Assembly (NCBI GenBank): GCA_047602055.1
Contig: JASGIG010000001.1
Coordinates: 4,030,001-4,094,000 of the forward strand
Direction of reading: 5' to 3'
DNA from: JAODBQ01 sp047602055
GTDB lineage: Bacteria; Actinomycetota; Acidimicrobiia; Acidimicrobiales; Ilumatobacteraceae
Length of the DNA stretch: 64,000 bases
Shown: positions 1 through 8,330 of the stretch, in pieces
Layout: every line of letters begins with the position of its first letter
How positions within the stretch are numbered: position 1 is the first letter of the stretch
Notes under the pieces: generated by a model
The model's database searches: none
Told to the model about the DNA's origin: nothing
What the model saw: only the letters and a program-made list of their open reading frames with translations
Made by a program: the position numbers and the translations under genes

Positions 1-617
1 TCGCGTTCGGGTTCGGCGAGGCAGCGGTCGACGAACGCGTCGAACGACCCCGGGTCGGGCCGCACGACGAGGTGACCGTCGACGTGCTCGATGTGCAGCG
101 CCGGACAGAAGAAGCCCTCGCCGTCGACGAAGAAGTGCGGCGAGCCCTGCACGCCACGCGCCCGACCGTCGCGCCAGTCGGCCAGAACGTCGGCCTCGCC
201 CGAGGACGGGTCGTCCACCCCGAGCGCTGCGGCGATCGCCGCGAGGACCGCCGGATCGGTGATGTCGGCGTCGTCTTCGAACAGCACGTCGCGCACCAGC
301 AGGCTGGCCCGCAGACCCGTCACGTCGTCGACGCGGTAGGCCGCCGCCACCAACGCCAAGGCCGGCAACGACGTCGACGGCCACCTCGCCGGATCGAAGC
401 CGGCGAACAGATCTGGGGCGACGCTGCAGCGCAGCACGGCGACCTTCTCGGCGACCATCGCCGGGTCGAGCGGCGCGCCGTTGACCAGCTCCAGCGGCCA
501 CGCCCGGACACGCACCGCGACGTCCGCGCCCGTCGCCACCAGCCGATCGACGAATCGATGCAACCCGACGTGCGTGAACGGGCACACCACGTCGGCGAAC
601 ACCTCGACCACCTTCAT
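1..617 (-). CDS. DsbA-family thioredoxin-fold protein (partial, C-terminus outside window)
   Basis: The reading frame starts at an ATG at 617 and runs off the left edge, giving about 205 residues. The N-terminus (MKVVEVFADVVCPFTHVG) is the beta-strand plus active-site turn of the DsbA/FrnE/2-hydroxychromene-2-carboxylate isomerase superfamily. The site reads CPFT, with one cysteine rather than CxxC, as in the isomerase-like and glutathione-independent members, so disulfide oxidase activity is doubtful. A helical insertion follows, then a GVQGSPHFFVDG segment, which is the conserved cis-Pro loop. It is divergent from the PAS gene at 750. Substrate unknown; the family assignment is secure, the reaction is not. 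Confidence 0.8.
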   Translation of the reverse strand, partial: MKVVEVFADVVCPFTHVGLHRFVDRLVATGADVAVRVRAWPLELVNGAPLDPAMVAEKVAVLRCSVAPDLFAGFDPARWPSTSLPALALVAAAYRVDDVTGLRASLLVRDVLFEDDADITDPAVLAAIAAALGVDDPSSGEADVLADWRDGRARGVQGSPHFFVDGEGFFCPALHIEHVDGHLVVRPDPGSFDAFVDRCLAEPER

Positions 618-749
618 CACTGCCTCCTCGTACCGCCGAGCCCGACCGCGCATCATCTTCCTCGCAACCACCCGGACGCGACCAGGGCCAAACGCCCCGG
701 CTCAACCGGCAAATGGATCGTACTGCGAGCTATCTGCGAAGCTCGTCCC

Positions 750-1223
750 ATGACCGACGCCTCCTCCGAGGGCGGCGACGCCGCCTGCTGGGCGAACCTC
801 GACGAACGCCCGCTCGTCCTCGACGACCATGCGCTTGCCGACCTGTTCCGCAACCTCGCCGACGCGGTGATCATCGCCGATCGCGGCGGGATCATCCGGA
901 TGTGGAACGACGGCGCCGAGCGGCTGTTCGGCTGGTCCTCCGCCGAGGCGCTCGGCCAGCCGCTGTCGATGATCGTCCCCGAACGGCTGCGTTCGCGCCA
1001 CGACCGCGGCTACGAGCGGATGATGCAGACCGGCGAGACCAGCTACGCCGACCGGCTGCTGCAGGTGCCGGCGCTGCACCGCGAGGGCAAGCCGCTGTCG
1101 ATCGCGTTCACCGTCAGCCTGCTGCACGACGCCATGCGGCTGCCATCCGGCGTGGCCGCCGTCCTGCGCGACGACACGGCCAACTTCGAGCTGCGCCGCG
1201 CCAACCGCCCCAAGCCGGAGTGA
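750..1223 (+). CDS. Single PAS-domain protein
   Basis: A 157-residue protein starting at ATG 750. Residues about 30-140 form one PAS domain: ADAVIIADRGGIIRMWNDGA followed by ERLFGWSSAEALGQ and a C-terminal sheet ending VAAVLRDDT. No kinase, GGDEF or HTH domain follows, so it is a stand-alone sensor, probably binding a small molecule or heme and acting through an unlinked partner. Neighbours are the divergent DsbA-like gene and, 300 bp on, the convergent epoxide hydrolase. The longer in-frame upstream extension is antisense to the DsbA-like gene and was rejected as coding. Confidence 0.82.
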   Translation: MTDASSEGGDAACWANLDERPLVLDDHALADLFRNLADAVIIADRGGIIRMWNDGAERLFGWSSAEALGQPLSMIVPERLRSRHDRGYERMMQTGETSYADRLLQVPALHREGKPLSIAFTVSLLHDAMRLPSGVAAVLRDDTANFELRRANRPKPE

Positions 1224-1316
1224 CCGCTCCGAGTCCCACACGTCGGTGCGAGTGGCACGCGCTCCGCCGCGGCGGGGCTCACCTGCGAACCGACGGGATC
1301 GGCAACCGATCCGACT

Positions 1317-1357
1317 TGTCGCGCCCTGACCGGAAAGATGCCGGCCCGGGCGCGACA
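1317..1357. terminator. Perfect 10-bp inverted repeat between convergent genes
   Basis: TGTCGCGCCC at 1317-1326 is exactly complementary to GGGCGCGACA at 1348-1357, with a 21-nt loop. It lies between the PAS gene (ends 1223) and the convergent epoxide hydrolase (ends 1522). No T-run follows on either side, so a bidirectional terminator or transcript-stabilising stem is inferred from position only. The rest of 1224-1470 contains no supportable gene. Confidence 0.5.
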
Positions 1358-1467
1358 GGACGGGCTCAGGCGGCGGGCGGGACGACGGTGACGTGCAGCT
1401 CGTCGGTGCCGCGGACGACGTCGAGCACGGCGAGGTCACCGTCGGCGTCTGGCCGTGAGCCGGCACC

Positions 1468-1521
1468 AAGATCTGTGTCAGCGCACAAACGCTCACGTCG
1501 GTCTGTGGGCTGACACAGACC
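1468..1521 (-). repeat. 3'-UTR palindromic repeat, family R1, copy 1
   Basis: Read on the minus strand this begins directly at the stop codon of the epoxide hydrolase. It forms a long stem, TCTGTGTCAGC-CACA pairing with TGTGCGCTGACACAGA around a loop containing ACCGACGTG. A second copy in the same orientation relative to its upstream gene lies at 48114-48162. Likely a transcript 3' end or a REP-like element. Confidence 0.7.
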
Positions 1522-2679
1522 TCAGCGCATCGTGCGGAACGCGGTGCGGACCTCGTCGACGAACACGGCTGGCCGCTCGAAGGCGGCGAAGTGGCCGCCT
1601 CGGTCGAGCTCGTGCCAGTGGCGGATGTCGGTGAAGCGTCCCTCGGCCCAGCGCCGCGACGGCGTGAAGATCTCCTTCGGGAAGATCGACATCGCGGCCG
1701 GCACGCCGATCGGCCCGCTGCTGCGGAAGCGGTTGAAGCTCTCCCAGTACAGCCGCCCCGACGAGGCCCCGGCACCGGGGAGCCAGTAGTGCATGACGTT
1801 GTCGAGCATCCGGTCGCGGCTGATGGCCGAGTCCGGCGTGCCGGCATGGTCGGCCCACGCCCAGAACTTCTCGACGATCCACGCGCACTGCCCGGCCGGC
1901 GAGTCGACCAGCCCGTAGCCGAGCGTCTGCGGGCGCGTCGACTGCTGTGTCGAGTAGCCCATCCCCCAGTCGCGGTGCTCCTGGAGGCGGGCGACGGCGG
2001 TCTGCTCGGCGGGCGTCATCTCCTCCGGCGTGCTCGCCGGGCGCACCGACACCATGTTGAGGTGGATGCCGACGCAGCGATCGGGGTGCTGGTCGGCAAG
2101 GGCCAGCGTGACCGCCGATCCCCAGTCGCCGCCCTGCGCACCGAACGACGAGTAGCCGAGCGCGGTCATCAGCTCGGCCCAGGCGTCGGCGATGCGCCCG
2201 ATGCCCCAACCCGTGCGGGTCGGCTTGTCGCTGAAGCCGTAGCCGGGCATCGTCGGGCAGACGACGTGGAACGCGTCCGCCGCGTCGCCGCCGAAGCGCA
2301 CCGGGTCGCGGAGCGGCTCGATCACGTCGAGGAACTCGACCACCGAGCCCGGCCAGCCGTGGGTCAGCACCAGCGGCAGGGCGCCGGCGTGCGGCGACGG
2401 CGCGTGCAGCACCTGGACGCCGAGCGTGTCGGGCGCGCCGACGGTCGGCGTGAAGCGCAGCTGCTCGAAGCCGTTGAGCTCGGCCTCGACGCGCCGCCAG
2501 TCGTACGAGTCGGCCCAGTACTCGCACAGCTCCTGCACGTAGGCCAGCGGGATGCCCTGCGACCAGTCGTCGACGGTCTCACGCTCGGGCCACCGCGTCG
2601 CCCGCAGCCGCGAGCGCAGGTCGTCGAGCGCGGCGGCGGCGGCGTGGATCGGGGCGGGGGTCAGGGCGGGGGCGCTCAT
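1522..2679 (-). CDS. Epoxide hydrolase (alpha/beta hydrolase with EHN domain)
   Basis: A 385-residue soluble enzyme starting at ATG 2679. Residues about 5-110 match the epoxide hydrolase N-terminal (EHN) domain. The alpha/beta-hydrolase core follows with the HGWPGS oxyanion motif near residue 107, the nucleophile Asp in GGDWGS near residue 180, and the C-terminal His in RGGHFAAFE. Tyrosines in the lid (YWLPG, LYWES) are where the epoxide-activating pair is expected. It should open epoxides to diols; the substrate is not predictable. Length is normal for the family. It is divergent from the CoA-transferase at 2800, and its stop is followed by the R1 palindrome. Confidence 0.92.
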   Translation of the reverse strand: MSAPALTPAPIHAAAAALDDLRSRLRATRWPERETVDDWSQGIPLAYVQELCEYWADSYDWRRVEAELNGFEQLRFTPTVGAPDTLGVQVLHAPSPHAGALPLVLTHGWPGSVVEFLDVIEPLRDPVRFGGDAADAFHVVCPTMPGYGFSDKPTRTGWGIGRIADAWAELMTALGYSSFGAQGGDWGSAVTLALADQHPDRCVGIHLNMVSVRPASTPEEMTPAEQTAVARLQEHRDWGMGYSTQQSTRPQTLGYGLVDSPAGQCAWIVEKFWAWADHAGTPDSAISRDRMLDNVMHYWLPGAGASSGRLYWESFNRFRSSGPIGVPAAMSIFPKEIFTPSRRWAEGRFTDIRHWHELDRGGHFAAFERPAVFVDEVRTAFRTMR

Positions 2680-2699
2680 GAGCGACGCTCATGACCGGA

Positions 2700-2760
2700 C
2701 GGTCGGCACAGCACCAGCGGAGCGGACGTCGATGGGGTCCGGGGGCGCAGCCCCCGAGCA
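2700..2760 (-). repeat. Intergenic repeat, family R4, copy 1, with G-C hairpin
   Basis: This lies in the spacer between the divergent epoxide hydrolase and CoA-transferase genes. It contains a 16-nt block (CGGACGTCGATGGGGT, 2723-2738) that recurs in inverse orientation at 12937-12952. Similarly ordered flanking words, a GGGGGCTG motif and a GCCG..CCGTCC motif, recur too. GGGGGC-GCA-GCCCCC at 2741-2755 is a tight hairpin. Confidence 0.55.
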
Positions 2761-2799
2761 AGCACGGTCATGCGCGCAGTCTGGCGCGATCATCGGGCC

Positions 2800-4005
2800 G
2801 TGACCGCCACGCAGCCGACCGATCCGGGCCGACCGCTCGCCCGCTTCCGGGTGATCGACCTGACCCGCGTCCGCTCCGGACCGACCGCGGCTCGCCAGTT
2901 CGCCGACTGGGGCGCGGACGTCGTCATGGTCGAGCCGCTCAGCGGCACGTCCGACATCGCCGGGCCGCGCCACGGCTCGGACTTCCAGAACCTCAACCGC
3001 AACAAGCGCAGCGTGTGCCTCGATCTGCGTCATCCCGACGGCCGCGCCGTGTTCCTGCGTCTCGTCGAGGGCGCCGACGTCGTCCTCGAGAACTTCCGCC
3101 CGGACGTCAAGCACCGCCTCGGCATCGACTTCGACTCGCTGCAGCACGTCAACCCGCGGCTGGTCTACGGCAGCATCTCGGGCTTCGGCGAGGACGGCCC
3201 GTACCGGGAGCGCCCCGGCCTCGACCAGATCGCCCAGGGCATGGGCGGGCTGATGTCGGTGACCGGCCTGCCAGGGCAGGGCCCGGTGCGCGCCGGGATC
3301 GCCGTGGCCGACAGCGCGTCGGGCATCTACCTCGTCTGCGGGGTCCTCACCGCGCTGCTGGAGCGCGAGGTCACCGGCCGCGGCCGCTGGGTGACCACCT
3401 CACTGCTGCAGGCACAGATCGCGATGCTCGACTTCCAGGCGGCGCGCTGGACCGTCGACGGCCACGTCCCCGGCCAGCAGGGCAACAACCATCCGACGGC
3501 GACGCCGATGGGCCTGTTCCAGGCAGCGGATGGACCGGTCAACATCGCCGCCTCCGGGCAGCGGATGTTCAGCGCGTTCTGCACCGCCGCCGGCGCCGAG
3601 CACCTCCTCGCCGACGAGCGCTTCGCCGACAACCGTGGCCGCTTCGTCAACCGCGCCGCGCTCGACGCCGAGCTGACGACGATCATGCGACAGCACACCG
3701 TCACCGAGTGGGTCGAGCTGCTCAACCCGGCGGGCATCCCGTGCGGACCGGTCAACACGATGGACGCGGTGTTCGCCGACCCGCAGGTCCGTCACCTCGG
3801 CATGGCCCGCACGATCGCCGACGACGAGCGCGGCGACATCACCCTCGTCGCCCAGGGCTTCAACCTCGACGGCAACGCCGGCACGTACGCAGCCCGACTT
3901 CCCGAAGCCGGGCAGCACACCGACGAGATCCTCGCCGAGGTCGGCTACACCACATCCGAGATCGACGACCTCGTCGCCCGCAACATCGCCCGCCGCGCCG
4001 AGTAA
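2800..4005 (+). CDS. Family III CoA-transferase (CaiB/BaiF type)
   Basis: A 401-residue protein from GTG 2800; an ATG at 2770 would add ten residues but precedes the conserved N-terminus. It begins RPLARFRVIDLTRVRSGP and carries GADVVMVEPLSG, LNRNKRSVCLDLR and VVLENFRPDV, the standard family III landmarks. The catalytic Asp is expected in the PGLDQIAQGMGGLMS segment. The C-terminal lobe includes GIPCGPVNTMDAVFADPQV. It moves CoA between an acyl-CoA and a free carboxylate in fatty acid, carnitine or xenobiotic degradation. A second, broken member of the family lies at 19038. Complete and apparently intact. Confidence 0.92.
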   Translation: MTATQPTDPGRPLARFRVIDLTRVRSGPTAARQFADWGADVVMVEPLSGTSDIAGPRHGSDFQNLNRNKRSVCLDLRHPDGRAVFLRLVEGADVVLENFRPDVKHRLGIDFDSLQHVNPRLVYGSISGFGEDGPYRERPGLDQIAQGMGGLMSVTGLPGQGPVRAGIAVADSASGIYLVCGVLTALLEREVTGRGRWVTTSLLQAQIAMLDFQAARWTVDGHVPGQQGNNHPTATPMGLFQAADGPVNIAASGQRMFSAFCTAAGAEHLLADERFADNRGRFVNRAALDAELTTIMRQHTVTEWVELLNPAGIPCGPVNTMDAVFADPQVRHLGMARTIADDERGDITLVAQGFNLDGNAGTYAARLPEAGQHTDEILAEVGYTTSEIDDLVARNIARRAE

Positions 4006-4078
4006 CCCGAGCGGGCGGGCCGCCCCGACGACACGAGCGATGGCAACGAGCGGACCGCCCAAGGACAGGAGCAACACA

Positions 4079-4208
4079 AGCGCGAGCAGGCAGGAGCGAG
4101 CGCAGCGAGCAGGCAGGAGCGAGCGCAGCGAGCAGGCAGGAGCGAGCGCAGCGAGCAGGCCGGAGCGAGCGCAGCGAGCAGGCCGGAGCGAGCGCAGCGA
4201 GCAGGCCG
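4079..4208. repeat. 23-bp tandem repeat, about 5.5 copies
   Basis: The unit GGAGCGAGCGCAGCGAGCAGGC is repeated head to tail with only an A/C change (CAGGCA or CAGGCC) between units. The core GAGCGAGCGCAGCGAGC also occurs once in the structured repeat near 52400. The array starts about 75 bp after the CoA-transferase stop and fills most of the 4006-4307 intergenic region, which contains no gene. Confidence 0.9.
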
Positions 4209-4307
4209 CTTCGGTCCGGACGAGGCTGCTGCCGGGCACACCCGGCGGCGCGACCGCCAGGGAGCCCGCCGGACAGGTCGACCATCAAGCGCGGCGCAGG
4301 CCGACCA

Positions 4308-5069
4308 TCAAGCACGTGGCTGGACTGCGGCGAGGAGGGCGATCACCTTCGCCGGCGCGGCCCGCTCACGTAGGCGGACGACGGTCAGCAGCGTGCTGGC
4401 CCACGCACCCGGGTGTGCGACGACGTGAGCGACGCCGGCGGTGGCGTGGTCGATCGCGGCAATCTCCGCGTCGCGGGCGGCGCCGGACAGCGCGGCGAGG
4501 CGCAGCGCCGCCGACCATGCCTGGCGGCGGGCGACGACCAGGCTGAAGCGGATCAGCGCCTCGTCCTTGCGGCCACCGATCCGGTCGACCAGCCCGAACC
4601 ACGGCGACACCTGCCCGAGCGCACCCTGGCAGCCGTCGACGAGCTCGGCGAGCACGCCGTTGACCGCGTCGAAGTCGGCTCGCACGGCTTCGATCCCGGT
4701 GCCAGGAGCGAGATCGGCGGCGGCGATGCCGAGGTCGAGGTTGATGTGCGCGTTCATCCCCAGCAGCAGGTGCTGGAGGATAATCGGCCGCCAGCGCCGG
4801 CTGGCGTCGAAGGCGGCCTGCCACGACTCGGTGCACGGTCGCCCGCCGCGCCATGCGGCCTCGGCGTCGAGGTAGCGGGTGGCGAAGCCGGTGACGAACC
4901 GCTCCATCCGCGCCGCGTCCTGGAAGCGACCCTCGCTGGCGCGGCGGCGCACCGTCCTCGTCACCGCGAGGTACATCGCCGCGAAGTAGCCGGCCCGGTC
5001 ACCGTCGGCGCTGCAGCGGTCGACGATCGTCGTCAGCGCGTCGATCGTCTCGTCGTAGGTCGTCCCCAT
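4308..5069 (-). CDS. DUF5995 family protein
   Basis: A 253-residue protein starting at ATG 5069. The family hallmark LLLGMNAHINLDLGIAAADL is near residues 103-122. Before it lies a helical N-terminal half (TYDETIDALTTIVDRC, FATRYLDAEAAW), and after it the segment FDAVNGVLAELVDGCQ. DUF5995 proteins are common in actinobacteria and cyanobacteria; their biochemical function is unknown. No signal peptide or membrane segment is seen. It is divergent from the amidase with about 80 bp between starts. The conserved His/Asn/Asp cluster suggests a metal or cofactor site, which is inference. Confidence 0.85.
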   Translation of the reverse strand: MGTTYDETIDALTTIVDRCSADGDRAGYFAAMYLAVTRTVRRRASEGRFQDAARMERFVTGFATRYLDAEAAWRGGRPCTESWQAAFDASRRWRPIILQHLLLGMNAHINLDLGIAAADLAPGTGIEAVRADFDAVNGVLAELVDGCQGALGQVSPWFGLVDRIGGRKDEALIRFSLVVARRQAWSAALRLAALSGAARDAEIAAIDHATAGVAHVVAHPGAWASTLLTVVRLRERAAPAKVIALLAAVQPRA

Positions 5070-5151
5070 CGCGCCGTGACCGTACCGAGCCGACGTCGCC
5101 CGGACGGGCGTCGTACGCTCCCTGCGACCAGGAGCTGCGCGAGGGGGCGTG

Positions 5152-6591
5152 ATGGGTGCACTGCACGAGCTGTCGGCGATCGAGCTGGCGGCGGTGATCC
5201 GCCGGCGGGAGGTGTCGAGCCGCGAGGCGTTGGCTCACTTCGTCGAGCGCGTCGATCGCCTCGACGGCCCACTGAACGCGGTCGTCACCCGCGACCTCGA
5301 GGCCGCCACCGCCGCGGCCGAGCGCGCCGACGAGGCGACGGCGCGTGGCGAGTCGAGCGGGCCGCTGCACGGCGTGCCGATGACGATCAAGGACAGCTTC
5401 TCGACGGCCGGGATGCGGACGACGTCGGGCGCTCCGGAGCTGGCCGACCACGTCCCCACCGAGGACGCCGCGCCGGTCGCCGCGGTGCGTCGCGCCGGCG
5501 CGGTGATCTGGGGCAAGACCAACCTGCCGATCTACGCCGGCGACATGCAGAGCTACAACGACGTGTTCGGCACGACCGCCAACCCGTGGGACGTCGAGCG
5601 CTCGCCGGGCGGCTCGTCCGGCGGCTCGTCGGCGGCGCTCTCGGCGCGGTTCACGCCGCTCGAGATCGGCTCCGACATCGGCGGCTCGATCCGCCTGCCG
5701 GCGAACATGAGCGGCGTCTACGGGCACAAGCCGAGCTACGGGATCGTCCCGGCGCACGGCCAGATCCCCGGCCCGCCCGGCACGCTGACCCAGGCCGACA
5801 TCGCCGTCGCCGGGCCCCTCGCCCGGACGGCGGCCGACCTGTCGCTGGCGCTCGACCTGATGAGCGGCCCAGACCGCTGGAACCATCCGGCCTGGCGGTT
5901 GGAGCTGCCGGCGCCGCGGGCCGCCGAGCTGACACAGCTGCGGATCGCCACGTGGTTCACCGACCCGGCCTGCCCGCTCGACGCCGAGGTCGCCGAAGCG
6001 CTCGGCGGCTTCGTCGACCGACTCGACGCCGCCGGCTGCCGCATCGAGCGTGAGGTCACGCCCGGGTTCGACCTGGGCAAGGCCGCGCTGCGCTTCCACG
6101 CCCTCGTCACCGCGGCCGTCTCCGGCGGCTATTCGCTGGGGCAGATCGAGCAGTACGCGTCGGCGACCGGCGACGACCCGGTCGCCATCAGCAAGCGGGA
6201 CACGGCGATGCGCCACCGCCAGTGGCTGTCGCACAACGAGAGCCGCCTGCAGCTGCGCCGCCGCTTCGAGACGTTCTTCGAGGACCACGACGTCCTGCTG
6301 CTGCCGGTGATGCCGTGCGTCGCCATCCACCACGACCACACCGAGCCGATCGCGGCGCGCGTCGTCCAGACCCAATCGAGGCCGCGCGAGTACTGGGAGA
6401 TCAACCGCTGGATGGCCCCGGCCGGGCTGTGCTTCCTGCCGGCCACGGTGCTGCCGGTGGCGGTCACCGAGTCCGGCCTGCCCGTCGGCGTCCAGGTCGT
6501 CGGCCCGTACCTGCACGACCGCACGACGCTGGCGTTCGCCGCCGCGGCCGAGGAGCTCCTCGGCCCGTGCCCCACCCCGCCTGGGTATTGA
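5152..6591 (+). CDS. Amidase signature family enzyme
   Basis: About 479 residues from ATG 5152; GTG 5149 is an alternative, and a GAGGGGG ribosome-binding site sits at 5141-5147. The amidase triad is readable: Lys in GVPMTIKDSFSTAGM, the cis-Ser in GSDIGGSIRLPAN, and the Ser nucleophile loop PGGSSGGSSAALSA. It hydrolyses amides or aryl/acyl carboxamides; the specific substrate is unknown. GatA function is unlikely, since no gatB or gatC lies nearby and the C-terminal half differs. The gene is convergent with the MFS transporter, stops 4 bp apart, with no terminator between. Confidence 0.92.
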   Translation: MGALHELSAIELAAVIRRREVSSREALAHFVERVDRLDGPLNAVVTRDLEAATAAAERADEATARGESSGPLHGVPMTIKDSFSTAGMRTTSGAPELADHVPTEDAAPVAAVRRAGAVIWGKTNLPIYAGDMQSYNDVFGTTANPWDVERSPGGSSGGSSAALSARFTPLEIGSDIGGSIRLPANMSGVYGHKPSYGIVPAHGQIPGPPGTLTQADIAVAGPLARTAADLSLALDLMSGPDRWNHPAWRLELPAPRAAELTQLRIATWFTDPACPLDAEVAEALGGFVDRLDAAGCRIEREVTPGFDLGKAALRFHALVTAAVSGGYSLGQIEQYASATGDDPVAISKRDTAMRHRQWLSHNESRLQLRRRFETFFEDHDVLLLPVMPCVAIHHDHTEPIAARVVQTQSRPREYWEINRWMAPAGLCFLPATVLPVAVTESGLPVGVQVVGPYLHDRTTLAFAAAAEELLGPCPTPPGY

Positions 6592-6594
6592 GGT

Positions 6595-7800
6595 TCAGCG
6601 CGTCCGGTCGTGGCCGGCGGGAAGCGTGAACAGGACCACCGTCGACAGCGCCGAGACGACCATCGCCACGACGATCCCGACCGCATACGACGTGCCGTCG
6701 ATCACCGCGCCGACGATCGGTGGGCCGATCAGGCCGCCGATCGCCGCGCTCGTGTAGAGCGCACCGAGGATCGCCCCGAGCCCGACCGTGCCGAACAGCC
6801 CGGCGGCGACCGCCGGCGCGAGGGCGATGAACCCGCCGTAGGACACGCCCATCACGACGGCGTAGACGACGAGCAGTGCGTAGTGGCCGCCGGCGCCGAG
6901 CCAGATCAGGAAGCTGACCGTCATGGTCGCGAAGCACAGCTGCATCAGGCGGGTGGCGCCGAGGCGTGCCCCGAGCCCGCCGAGCCCGAGGCGCCCGACG
7001 ACGCTGCTCGCGCCGATGATGCTGACCAGCGCCGTGGCCGCGGCGCTGTCGATGCCGCGGTCGGTGGCGTAGTCCTTCATGAACACGAACGGCACGAACA
7101 GCGACGCCGACACCAGCGCGTTCGCCCCGTAGAGGATGACGAAGCCGCGCTGGCGGATCACCCGCCCGAGCGGCACCGGTTCGACGGCGGTCGCCAACGG
7201 CGGCCGCCAAGCCCCGAAGCTGACGACGATCAGCAGTGCCGCGCCGCCGACGCCGAGCGCGACGTAGGCGGTGCGCCAGCCGAACGCGTCGATCAGCGCT
7301 TCGGAGATCAGCGGGACGACCAGCGTGCCGACGCCGATGCCGGCCACCGCGACGCCCAGGGCCGCCGTGCGCCGCCGGGCGAACCACCCGCCGACCGTGG
7401 CCACCATCGGCACGTACGCGCAGGCGACAGCCATGCCGACGCCGATGCCGTACGTGGCGCAGCCGAGCGTGATCGAGCCGACCCGCGACGTCAGCAGCAG
7501 CGCGGCGGCGAGCATCACCGCGGCGAACAGCGCCAGCGGGCGCGGCCCGATGCGATCGGCGACCCGGCCGGAGACGAGCCCGAGGACGAAGTACCACGCC
7601 GTCGTGATCGAGAACATCAACGCCGTCGCGCCCTTGCCGGCGCCGAACTCGGAGGCCATCGAGTCGAAGAACAAGCCGAAGCTGTAGACGATCCCGAACA
7701 CCGTGAACATCGACAGGAACGCCGCGCCGACCACGATCCAGCCGCGAGCCGAGTCCACCGCTCGGGCCCCGGCGCCGACCACCCCCTCGGTGAGCACCAC
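6595..7800 (-). CDS. MFS transporter, monocarboxylate/oxalate type
   Basis: A 401-residue protein with 12 predicted membrane segments in two six-helix halves. The intracellular loop-2 motif appears as SGRVADRIGPRPL after TM2, and a second copy as RLGLGGLGARLGATR in the C-half. The ordering and the GWFARRRTAALGVAVAG stretch after TM4 resemble the OxlT/MCT branch of MFS that imports or exchanges organic acids. It may export or import the acid released by the convergent amidase. Intact, with a GTG/ATG-region start near 7800. 7801-7966 has no gene. Confidence 0.88.
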   Translation of the reverse strand: MVLTEGVVGAGARAVDSARGWIVVGAAFLSMFTVFGIVYSFGLFFDSMASEFGAGKGATALMFSITTAWYFVLGLVSGRVADRIGPRPLALFAAVMLAAALLLTSRVGSITLGCATYGIGVGMAVACAYVPMVATVGGWFARRRTAALGVAVAGIGVGTLVVPLISEALIDAFGWRTAYVALGVGGAALLIVVSFGAWRPPLATAVEPVPLGRVIRQRGFVILYGANALVSASLFVPFVFMKDYATDRGIDSAAATALVSIIGASSVVGRLGLGGLGARLGATRLMQLCFATMTVSFLIWLGAGGHYALLVVYAVVMGVSYGGFIALAPAVAAGLFGTVGLGAILGALYTSAAIGGLIGPPIVGAVIDGTSYAVGIVVAMVVSALSTVVLFTLPAGHDRTR

Positions 7801-7966
7801 GACCGGCGAGCTTGCCAGACGTCACGGCCGAACCGGCGGTTCGACCGTCGTCGGCCGGGATGCGCACGGGATCTCGAACGACGTGATGCCGGCATCGATC
7901 GGCTCATCGCTTCCCGTGACAAGATGTCGCGCCAGCGACGTCGCGTGGGCCTCCTAGGGTTCGGGG

Positions 7967-8330
7967 GTGCAGCGGGCGCTGGACACGTTCGGTTCGGTGC
8001 TCGGCCCGCTCGCCGCCGGCGGCCTCCTGCTGCTCGTCGGCCATGGAGCGTCGGGGCTGCGAATCGCGTTCGCGCTCGCCGCGCTGCCGGCGATGGGTGC
8101 GGTGTGGGCCCTGCGCACGGTCCACGACGTCGCCGCACCGCTGCGTGACGGCGTCGAGCGCGACGCGCTGGGACGGCCGTTCGTCGTCCTGCTCGTGGCG
8201 GTGACGTTGTTCGGGTTGGCCAACTCGTCGGACACGTTGTTGCTGCTGCGTGCCGGGTCGGTGGGGTTCTCCGCGGCGGGGCTGGCGTTCGTCTACGCGG
8301 CGTTCAACCTGGCGTACGCGCTGTGGATGC
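7967..8330 (+). pseudogene. MFS transporter fragment, truncated at both ends
   Basis: Residues from QRALDTFGSVLGPLAAGG to FVYAAFNLAYAL resemble the middle of an MFS protein (end of TM4 to TM7). The first 120 or so residues and everything after TM7 are missing. Homology stops near 8325-8330, exactly where the opposite-strand nucleotidyltransferase also loses homology; the open frame beyond that point is antisense read-through. It is a gene remnant produced by deletion or rearrangement, not a functional small transporter. Confidence 0.7.

Noticed and set aside
1366..1490. Short minus-strand frame ending LAVLDVVRGTDELHVTVVPPAA
   Set aside because: It looks like a protein tail but has no start, overlaps the R1 palindrome, and I recognise no family; kept as unexplained intergenic sequence.
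4079..4208. CRISPR-like repeat array
   Set aside because: The units are contiguous 23-bp repeats without spacers and no cas genes are nearby; it is a tandem minisatellite.
4413..6053. A 546-codon plus-strand frame over the DUF5995 and amidase genes
   Set aside because: It is antisense to DUF5995 and off-frame with the amidase; no domain and composition typical of shadows.
5152..6591. GatA subunit of the tRNA amidotransferase
   Set aside because: Amidase signature is present, but there is no gatC or gatB, the gene stands alone, and the C-terminal half does not resemble GatA.
6610..8148. A 512-codon plus-strand frame across the MFS gene
   Set aside because: Antisense to a clear 12-helix MFS transporter, with an extreme Arg/Asp/Glu/His bias.
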